Source: Thinopyrum elongatum
Taxonomy: Eukaryota > Streptophyta > Magnoliopsida > Poales > Poaceae
Reading direction: 5' to 3'
DNA length: 64,000 bases
NCBI GenBank assembly: GCA_011799875.1
Contig: CM022302.1
Location: forward strand, 102,302,237 to 102,366,236
Shown one piece after another: positions 54,991 through 64,000 of this stretch (position 1 is its first letter; the number at the start of each line of letters is the position of its first letter). The translations under genes and the position numbers were made by a program. The notes beneath the pieces were generated by a model that saw only the letters and a program-made list of their open reading frames with translations, was not told the DNA's origin and did no database searches.

Positions 54991-57900
54991 GTGCTATGCG
55001 TAGATGCAGGTTGCGATCTAGAATACATGGAGATGTATGGGTGTTGCACAATATAATTAGGTAGTAGATGAGTTCTATTACTGAAAATTATTTGTGCGGG
55101 TAGCAGATGAAATCTGTTACCCGATGTTCTTGTTGCTTCCCTCGAATTTGCGTAGTCCTGATCTTGACAGCATTGTGGAATCTGACAAAGTTCTGGCAAT
55201 CCATGATCCTTTCATGCTGCTCCTGAGTATGCTGATTGACAGATCAACGAAGTGCTAACAGTTCTTTGGGTTCCACTTTAGTCAATGAAAGATGGATGTT
55301 TCGCAGACGAAAGGGCAATGCAGATAAGATCTGCACGGGGGTCATGCGTATGACAAAGTTTAGTATGGGGTTCGAGATTTTATTATCTCATGCTTCATAC
55401 ACCTCGCATTGTTAATCTAGCGACTTGAATTATCATACTTGATGATGGACGTTGGTAGCTTCGGTTTGTTTCGAAACCTTAGAAGCCACGAAAAACAAGT
55501 TTTTGCATGAACCAATTAGAGGCGTCTAACTTGGTTTTGCAGGAGGGTTTGCATGTGCATGTGACGTGGTATAGCAGTGCTCATAATAATTTGATTATGT
55601 ATGAGATGACTATATAATGTAAATTTATTAACATGACCTGCGTGTCATGATTCGGCATGATGGCTGGAGCCATATGATTGCACTTTAATGACCTGCGTGT
55701 CAACCTTGTTGTAATGCATTATTTTATTAGCTATAGAGATAGCAATATTATCTGGTGCATCGACAAGGTGGTGGCAATCTTCGCGAAGGTGAACACCGAC
55801 GCGAATGCCAAAGACGAAGAAATACAAGACTTCTCCGTCAGAAAGGGCTATACCATATCATGCTATTATGAATTGCCTAAGATGTTTATCCCTTATGTTG
55901 CACCCTTCTTGATTGCGCGGTAGTCGCTTTTATTAGGGTGATCTCTCACAAAAATATCAAGTAGTTAGTGTTCTCCCAAGTGTAGCACCGTCACGGCACC
56001 TAACTTTTCGGGGCATCACATGGACACATGGGTGCGAACGATTAGGGAAGTATGAGGCGGGTGAGTTGAGACCTCGCAGCAAGATCACTTGGTTGTCTTG
56101 ACGTTCTGGAGGAGCGTCCTGAGCTCAGAACACGCCCATCGAAAGATGAACAAGAGTCACATAGAGATGTGATTGGCAAGTTGGCCTACCGATTGCAATT
56201 CTCGTCACTTGAGATGGATACATCCTTGGCGTTGAATTGTAATATGGATCTTGAATCGCTCACAATCAATTATGAGAGATATTGATTTGAGTGGGAGCGC
56301 ACTGTTGAATTAACCTGTTTAATTCTCGGTGCAATTAATTGTGAACACTGTCTAAGTGTTATTTGCTAATAGTTGTAGAATAATGGCTCGCGTTTCCACC
56401 TTCTCTATTAAAATTTGAATAGCTGTTAAATATCTGGTTAAAACTTTATGGTTGGTAACGTAATGCGAGGATTGTCCTCAAGAGTGCCGAGAAGGACTTT
56501 GTCCTATCGCATACTTTCGGTATTCTCTCGCTTATGCTATGGATCATGTGACTCTCATCCTTCGATCCAAAAGCTAGAATTCCATTTCAGTCAAGTGCAA
56601 TATGTTTGCTTCCATGAGACCCGAACTTCGAAAGTTTGGATAGTTATATGATATTCATGGAATCTGAAAATCATTTTCAGAGACAGACAAAGGCTAAAAG
56701 ATATGAGATATCCAAAGCAATGTTTGTTTGCAAACTATTAGTAAAGGAGTTTACTATGCATTAGACTGATAAGAGAGGGATCCAGAAGAACGCCTGTCAT
56801 ATGATGAAAGGTGAATAAAACAACAACTTAAAGAGAAAGGAAGTGTCCGAAGGGTGTTAGTGTGACTTTCACGCCTAGGAAGTCCGGGGCTAACGCCACT
56901 CTTAAGTTGGGTGCTTCTTCTGGAAGTAGGAGAAATACTAAAAGTTAAACTATTAGAAGTATAAAGGCAGAAAGAAAGAAGACTGGAATATCCAGCTCAT
57001 GTATGAATGTCATACAAGTTTTTGATGTATAGAAGGCTGGTCAAAGATATGGTTCTTGGGAATTATGGTTAAACATGTTAATCACTAATTCTTGGGTATT
57101 GTGAGTTAATCACAAAGATACCCGCTCGATTGCATTCTGTTGCAACTCGATGTAAGAACTACTACGGCCTGAAAGACTAGCCAGGAATGAGGTTGAGATA
57201 CACACATGGAACATAGTAAATGTTACTATACCTTCCATCGGTGTATTACCTATGTATTTACTTTCATAATTCATTTTAGAGTTTCACACTCTAGGCCTTT
57301 GCATAAGGTATCTTGCAAGAAGGTTGTTCATAAGAGAACTTTTTATGTTCGATGTTATGAATAACATAAGGGCCATACTTTCATTGAGAATGAGATGTAT
57401 GTTATGAATAAATGATAATAATATATTACCTCTGGTTTTACTTTCATAATTCATTTTAGAGTTTTACACACTCTAGCCCATTGCACAATGTTTGTTGCAA
57501 AAGAGTTGTTCATAAAAGAACAATTGTTGTTCAGTATTATGAATAACATAAAGGGCCATGCTTCCATCCGAGATTGGACGTATGTTATGAATATTGATGG
57601 TAATATGATACATCCATAACACTGACGCTAAATATCGTAAGACTAAAAGAATACCACACAAGTGTGGCACTGCATTTGGTCACATTTGAGAAACCCGCAT
57701 GAAAAATTCCATTATGATGGATTTTGAAGTCGTTTGATTTTGAATCATCTGACACCTGCAACTTTCCTCCGAAAAGTGAAGTGACTGAAATACCGTTCAC
57801 AGGCCATAAGGAACGAGCAAAGAACTTATTGGTGATCATACATTTGGATGTATGTAGTCCGATAAATGTTGTTGCAAGTAGTGGATTTATCTATCTTCAG

Positions 57901-60311
57901 AAATGACTCAAGTAGATATGTGGATATTTACTTGATGAGACGTAAGTCTGGATCTTTTGAATTCATTCAAAAGGTTTTCAAATATGAAGTAGAAGTTATT
58001 GTAACAAGAAGATTATGTTTCTACAATTCGATTGCAGAAAAGAATATTTGAGTTACAAGTTTAGCGAATGTCTGATGAGTTGTGAAAGGGATTTCATAGC
58101 TTGCACCTCCCGGAACACCACTGCAAGTGGAAAGTCCGTGAAAATGTAATCGAACCATTTATGACATGGTAAGATCAAAGATGACATAAATAAATTTGCC
58201 ATTATCCCTTTTAAAGAGTGATGCTTTAGAGACTGCGGCTTTTACACTGAAAAGAGCTTCATCGGGTCTGTTGAAATGACGACATGGTATGGTACGCCCA
58301 ACCATGTTATATCTTTTCTTAACATTTGGAATATGGGGCTTGTGTAAAAGGTTACAAACCTATTCCAAATCAGACAAGTGCTACTTTGTAGGTTATCCCA
58401 AGTAATTGGGTATTCCTCCCTCACTATACCGAGGCAAATAGGTTTGCCACAAAGAACGGTATGCTTTTTGAAGAAAATGGTTCTTTCCAAAAGGTGAGTG
58501 GGAGAACAATGCAACTCGACAAGATAACAGTATCTTCGTCATCAGATCAAAGGAAAGAGACCTTGGAAGTAATTCTAGAGTTTCCTACTGCGACTGATAC
58601 GGAAGTCTCTACAATAAAATGTATGGACTTCGGTCGAACTTGCAGCTGAACCACGTAGGCAAGGCTCGTGCAAACCTCTCAGGTGCGCAGATGAGATATT
58701 GTTGTTAGACAACAGTATACCTACGATACACAAGGAAGCGTTGATGGGCCCTGACTCCGGGATTGGCTAAATGCCAATATAATCCGAGATAGTTTCCATA
58801 TAAATGATTCAAGATCATATCTTGATGACCCCTTCGGAAGACTTAGAGTCTAACGAACTTTTATGGAACTATAAACTGATGTGGATAAAATGTTTTATCC
58901 ATAAAGCTCGACTTGTTGCAATAACAAGTTCAAGGAGTTGACTATGATGAAGTTGTTTCATCATAGCGAAGCTTAAAGTTGGTTCGGGTTGAACTAGTAA
59001 TTGATACATATTTCAATCATGAGATATAAAACATGGATGACAAAAAGATTTCCATCTGATGGAAATGAAACCTAGGACTTGTATGTGATACAGTCCAAAG
59101 TAATTTGTCGATCCAGAGGATGCTAGTAGGTATGCAAACTTCAGAGTTCCAGCGATGGATAGAAGAGAGCAAAAAGGAGTTGGAATCTTCGTATTTTGAT
59201 GAAATGGTCAAAGGGGTTTGACTTCATCAATGGGTAACGAAGATGCTTGTGATTCAAGAAAGTAAGTGGGAGCATAATAATATTTCTAAAACACCTTGTG
59301 TGCTTGACACATTGTTAAATGGAAATAAATTTCTTGACACGGATTAGGACTTCATTTGAAAATAGTTTTTCGATGAAGTGCTTGGGCTAAATAGCCTTGA
59401 TATTAGGCATGATAATCTATGGAGATAGATTTACCTAATGGAGCTAAGCGATGAATACATATTGACAAGATGCTAAAATCTTTTGGCATTAAAAACGCCA
59501 AGGAGTGATTCTTGCCGAAGTCACATGGAAAGAGTTTTTGCAAGACTCGGTGTCCCATGACACTGATGAGTAAAATACATGATGGAGATTCCACACACTC
59601 TTGTGTTTGGATTAATCATGTATTCCATGGTATGTAAAACAACTAGATATGTCCAATACTCCCAAGGTGTTGCGAGTATAGATACCAAAGTGATCAAAAG
59701 TACTGATCATAAGACAACAGTGAAAGGTGTCATTGAGTGCAAGAGTAGCACTGATGACATGTTTTCTCGCAAGCGGAGATCATGAAGAGTTCGTTGTAAA
59801 ATGTTACATCGGTACAGTATTCATTCTTTCTCCGTGCGATTTTCGATTTAAATTGAGGGTTTTGTGTAACACACAATGTGGTGGCACAGTTAGTTGGAAA
59901 ATGTTCCAAACAAGTTACTGTGGCGAATTCTATAACAGGGGCAAAGTATGTTGCCGCTTTTAAAGCGACAAAGAAGATGTTGAATCATATAGTTCATTCA
60001 TGAACTTAGTATGGTTCCAAGATGGCTTTTGTAAATGGGACACTACTGCAAGTAGTTGCTCCATAACTCAGTCTGAGGAATCCAGGTTCGACCTGTGATT
60101 CGCATACATACCAAGCCAAGTCCACACAAAATATGAATTTTGTGAAAGCGTGAAAACGCGAGGATATGCAAAGATACACACGGAGCTAAAGTCGTCAGAT
60201 CCGTTGGACATTCAGGCTATACCACATGCGAAGCATATTTACACCGGTGTGCCACAGGTGTAAAATGCATTAGCATTAACTAGATTATTGACTCTAGTGC
60301 AAGTGGGAGTC
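54976..60311 (+). pseudogene. Decayed Copia gag-pol region
   Basis: No frame exceeds about 90 residues. Remnants of the polyprotein appear in order: a pre-integrase/integrase piece ITEIPFTGHKERAKN-like with HLDVCSPINVVASSGFIYL (about 57,780-57,900); the integrase core piece DSSRYVDIYLMRRKSGSFEF (about 57,908-57,970); an APPGTP motif (about 58,105); and CYFVGYPK (about 58,380-58,400). Scattered reverse-transcriptase and RNase H-like segments follow to about 60,000. The catalytic DDE and YVDD motifs are not found. The copy cannot encode its own enzymes. Confidence 0.7.
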
Positions 60312-62342
60312 TATAGGAGATATGCCCTAGAGGCAATAATAAATGTTATTATTTATCTCGTTGCTCATAATTATGTTTATGTTCCATGCTATAACTACTG
60401 TGGTTCCCGAGCCTGTATATCCATAAAGGCTCTGGGGAAAACCCATGTGCACGTGTGGAATAATAAACGGTAAAATGTATTCCTAGTCATGCCTCTAAGA
60501 CTAGCTCAAGTGTTGCATGATGATTATGTTTTCCCAATCATGGGCATGTCTATGCCAGCAATTTTGAGGGCACAATGTTAGAAGAACATTTGTGTTGAAT
60601 CGACCCGAATTGATGTTATGCTATGAGATACATTCATCATAAGTTTATGGTTAATAACACAGAGATGGTTAACGTTTGCATAATTCCTCAGACCATGAGA
60701 GTATCGAGTTTCTTCATGCTTGATTCATTAACTTTGGGGTTTGTTAAACGTCATCCGTAACTGGATGGCTATTACGGCGGCTTACGGGTTCATGGAAAAG
60801 TGTGTCAAGTAACTTGATAGCTCAAGATTGGGATTTGCTCCTCCGGCGATGGAGAAATATCTCTGGGCCCTCTCGGTGTTACGGTATCCATCATCGTCTG
60901 GCCAGACACTTTGTGATTTGATCACGGGGATGCCGGAACACGGTAACGAGAAAAGAGAACAATACCGGTAACGAGGTAACTAGCATAGTGGACAAGTTGT
61001 TGATCCACGGGAATGCCAACATGTCTCACCTCGGGTATTTGTAACATATCACGAAGCAACAGGAATAGCACACGGCAACTGGAGGTTCACTCGAATATTC
61101 ATTCGTGTCGGTATAGGGGTCAAAATGGGTGTCCACGGCTCCGATGTTGATCATTGATCGGAAGGGGTTCCATGTCATGTCTATACTTCACCGAACCTAT
61201 AGGGTCACACGCTTAAGGGTCATCTATCTGCTGAATACTAGACAGGGAGTCTGAGAGAAAATCACCGAAAAAGTTTCGGACACCGAAAAAGTTTCGGACA
61301 GCGGAAAAGTTCCGCAGAGAGAGGTCACCGGATGAGTTCCGGTGATACTGAAAAGTTGTTTCAGAGGATACCATAAAGTCAAATTGGTTTCGTCACATGC
61401 CCGATAATTCTTAGAGGGTGCCAGAATCATTCTGGAAACTTTTGGGAATTTTCTGGAAGAAAAACCGGAAATGTTCCGGAGCTGCCGGAACCACTTCAGA
61501 TGCTTTTCGCAGATGAAAATCACTAATCTGGAATTGTTCCAGAATGCGTTGAAAATTATTTTAGTGGGTACTGGAAATGTTCTAAGCCCACATAAATATT
61601 TTCGGTTCGAACGGACGCTGAAAAATGTCGTCATGAATAGTGAAAGTGCTTTTTGGGTGGCTTCTTGGAGAAGCCACCTTGAGGGTCCTTTGGTATTTTT
61701 CCCCTTGGCTTCTTGGAGAAGCCACCCTTGGGCTTGGCCTATAAATAGGGGTGGAGGGGGCTGCCTAAAGACACACATCCCTTCTCACATACAAGTGCCA
61801 TGCAATGATCTGGCTTCTCTCTCCCTCCCACGAAAAGAGTTTCGTAGAGCCGAAAGGCTGTCTGGGTTCCGGTGGGAACTAGTTCTGGACGGCGAAGCCC
61901 TGCCGGATAGATGACACCGTATGTGTGCAACTCTGTAGAGAGGTCGTAGTTTCGATCTTAGTGCCCGAGGGGCTGTTCGTGAGTGCCTCCCGAAGGGCTG
62001 TCCAAGTGACGGTCCGAGTTCTGTGAGTCCTCCCGAAGGGCTGTCCGAGTGACCGTTCGAGTTTCGAAGGTCCTCCCGAAGGGCTGTCCGCGACACCGTC
62101 CGGGGGACTGTTCGACCGCCTCCCGGAGGGCTGTCCGAAGGGAAGACGAGGGTATACATCCTCGCGGTTGGGAGGTTGTAAATCCTAGCTGCGGGGATCT
62201 GCACCACCGATCGTCATCGACTCTACTTCCGCTGCGCTACGAGTCGGTAATGAAACTGATCAAACCTTGTATGCAGTCTCCATAGTGGTCCTGGCTGGTG
62301 CGTAGGTCGGAAATTTTTTGTTTTCTGCTGCGTTACCCTACA
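60312..62342 (+). repeat. Copia 3' LTR
   Basis: It starts TATAGGAGATATGCCC (terminal TG changed to TA) and ends ACCCTACA. It is nearly identical to the 5' LTR. Confidence 0.9.
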
Positions 62343-62347
62343 CTAGC

Positions 62348-63138
62348 TTTGTGGAGTGGTGCTCGTGGCCGTGGTTCTTGTTAGTAGTTGGTTAGTTGGG
62401 TTAGTGGCCCCGGGTGATCCATTCGTGCGTGTGTTAGTGGCCGGTGTGTGGTCGTGGCCTGGTCATGCGTGCGTGTGTGTATCGGGTATAAAAAGCCCCC
62501 CATGTACCGCTTGAAATTGCGTAGGAATGAGCCGAGCATAGTAGAATCAGAGATGAGCGTAGTCTCCGCCGGGACCGTGGTGTGCGCCTGGTCGGCAGGA
62601 GAGAGTTCCTCTAGATTGGCTGTGGTTTGTTGCCGAGCCCAGGTATGTGCCCAGTAAAATGAGGCCATTCGTGCGGCCGAGACGCCGTTCGTGCGGCGGA
62701 GGTCTTTGTGCGCCGGAAAAATCATGTGCTCCATCTTCCACCTTCGTTTGTGCGAGTGAGTGAGCGAGAGCCGGTTCGAGGTTTGTCCCAACATTTGGTA
62801 TCATGAGCTTGGTTATCTTGGGGGACGTTCCCCTTGACGGAGGCGTGCTGGCGGTGGCGGCGTTTGCCGATGGCTGCGCGATGAATCTCTGGGCCGTGTG
62901 TCGGCCTATGAAGGATGTGGCGCGCGGCGAGCACGGTGGGGACCGGCGTCAGTGCGCCAGGTCGAGTCGGTGGCGGTGGAGACCGGCGTTAGCATGCCAG
63001 GTCGAGTCCGCGGTCGTGGCGACAATGACAACAGGAGCTGCAACAACTCCAGCGACGGCAAGTCAAGATTAAGGGGAGAATATTTGGATAATCATGACTT
63101 GACCGTGCATGTACATGGTTGTGTGGATAAGCTAGCTA
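62348..63138 (+). mobile_element. TRIM-like mini-retrotransposon, remainder
   Basis: The 5' LTR continues to ACA at 62,793. A PBS TGGTATCATGAGC (62,796-62,808) follows, then a GC-rich internal region of about 270 bp with no enzyme coding, and a polypurine tract AAGGGGAGAATA at 63,071-63,082. The 3' LTR starts at about 63,081 (TATTTGGATAATCATGAC) and is cut after 58 bp. Once the insertions are removed, the 5' LTR is about 570 bp. The short internal region with PBS and PPT only fits a TRIM/SMART-type element. A TATA-like GTATAAAAAGCCCC occurs in the LTR at about 62,486. Confidence 0.7.
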
Positions 63139-63491
63139 CCTATCGCGGAAGTTCTTTTCCATTGGATCTATAATGCCATATAACAAAATAAATTAGGAAT
63201 GAACGTTGAAGTATTCCTAGCATGAAAGCATAGCAAATTCAAGTGCCGGGACATAACAGTTAAGTGGTACACTTTGATGCAGAGTTGAACTTCAATAACA
63301 TACCAGAGCTCTATCTTCAGCAAACTGGGAATATGAAAATATCAATACCAAAAATATAATCCTAAAATGGTGAGCACGAGCTTAACTTTGGATGCTCAGA
63401 TTTTCCAATTATGATGCCCAACTCAGTTGATGTTACCAGTGAGAACTATATAACAAGCAGAGTGTCAAATAGCTTGAAACCTTGTACTTAA
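63139..63491. other. AT-rich spacer, nothing recognised
   Basis: No ORF or repeat seen between the cut TRIM LTR and the next LTR. Confidence 0.4.
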
Positions 63492-64000
63492 GGTTGAAGT
63501 AAATATGCCCTAGAGGCAATAATAAAGTTGTTATTTTATATTTCCTTATTCATGATAAAGGTTTATTATTCATGCTAGAATTGTATTGATCGGAAACTTA
63601 AATACATGTGTGAATACATAAACGAAATACCGTGTTCCTAGTAAGCCTCTACTAGACTAGCTCGTTGATCAAAGATGGTTAAGGTTTCCTAACCATGGAC
63701 ATGTGTTGTCATTTGATAACGGGATCACATCATTAGGATAATGATGTGATGGACAAGACCCATCCGTTAGCTTAGCATATTGATCGTTCAGTTTATTGCT
63801 ATTGCTTTCTTAATGTCAAATGCATATTCCTTCGACTATGAGATTATGCAACTCCCGGATACCGGAGGAATTCCTTGTGTGTTATCAAACGTCACAATAT
63901 AACTGGGTGATCATAAAGATGCTCTACAGGTATCTCCGAAGGTGTGTGTAGAGTTGGCATAGATCGAGATTAGGATTTGTCACTCCGAGTATCGGAGAGG
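63492..64000 (+). mobile_element. WIS/Angela/BARE-type Copia LTR, incomplete at window end
   Basis: AAATATGCCCTAGAGGCAAT followed by AATAAA, and GCCTCTACTAGACTAGCTCG further in, are characteristic of the abundant Angela/WIS/BARE LTRs. The element runs off the window, so its internal region is not seen. The start is slightly rearranged (TTGAAGTAAATATG in place of TGTTGGAAATATG). Confidence 0.8.

Larger units (their letters stand above)
52944..62342 (+). mobile_element. Full-length Copia LTR retrotransposon, 9.4 kb
   Basis: LTR 52,944-54,975, internal 54,976-60,311 and LTR 60,312-62,342 are flanked by CTAGC on both sides (52,939-52,943 and 62,343-62,347). By eye the LTRs differ at 22 substitutions and one indel over about 2,031 bp, roughly 1.1%. 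At a commonly used rate of 1.3e-8 per site per year this gives about 0.4 million years. A PBS-like TGGCATCATGAGCC follows the first LTR and a purine-rich GCAAGTGGGAGT precedes the second. It inserted into the TRIM LTR only 21 bp from the end of the 7.6-kb CACTA. Confidence 0.95.

Overview
This is nuclear DNA from a large-genome grass of the tribe Triticeae (wheat, Aegilops, barley or rye type). I base that on nested LTR retrotransposons, CACTA transposons with CACTACAAGAAA and CACTAGTAGAAAAC ends, Stowaway MITEs (CTCCCTCCGT ends, TA target sites), a WIS/Angela/BARE-type LTR (TATGCCCTAGAGGC near its start), and small intron-poor genes with plant TATA boxes. There is no bacterial, organellar or rRNA sequence, no CRISPR array and no convincing intact tRNA gene. 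Family names are from memory of repeat families and could not be checked by search.

Region A (1-19,100) is the low-copy, gene-like part. It holds a minus-strand gene remnant made of repeated exon cassettes (1-1,945) and a second minus-strand locus with one exon-like block in three copies (2,350-4,480). A Mutator-like element with about 0.5-kb terminal inverted repeats follows (5,411-7,319). Then come an uncharacterised 175-aa gene with a TATA box (8,159-8,686), a coiled-coil gene broken by two in-frame TAG codons (9,304-10,026), and a DEDDy 3'-5' exonuclease gene broken by one TAG (11,060-11,779). At 16,878-18,618 lies a head-to-head pair of paralogous genes with matching 36-bp pyrimidine minisatellites, one of them frameshifted. 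Several MITEs and a 340-bp non-LTR insertion with a 14-bp target duplication are scattered among these.

Region B (19,100-42,545) is a nest of transposons. A Copia element, of which 5' LTR and gag remain (39,802-about 41,170, minus), was invaded by a minus-strand Gypsy element (5' LTR 38,330-39,801; internal 34,135-38,329; 3' LTR in pieces). The Gypsy 3' LTR was then hit by a 10.7-kb CACTA element (23,179-33,860, TSD AGT) and carries the end of another CACTA (ending 22,732). The 10.7-kb CACTA carries an array of about 655-bp repeats, a solo LTR inside that array (25,240-26,743, TSD GGCAG), and exon fragments resembling a PPR protein and a YY1-type zinc-finger gene. A LINE-like retroposon lies at 41,280-42,545.

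Region C (43,825-45,190) holds one apparently intact 222-aa acidic gene with a good TATA box.

Region D (45,192-64,000) is a second nest. A TRIM-like mini-retrotransposon was entered by a 7.6-kb CACTA (45,298-52,923, TSD CAG), which carries broken TNP2, Ulp1/C48 protease-like and small membrane-protein genes and was itself entered by a Stowaway MITE and a 2.2-kb solo Copia LTR (TSD CTTTG). A full-length 9.4-kb Copia element (52,944-62,342, TSD CTAGC) of the same LTR family sits 98 bp away in opposite orientation. Its LTRs differ at about 1% of sites although its polyprotein gene is decayed. The window ends inside a WIS/Angela-type LTR.
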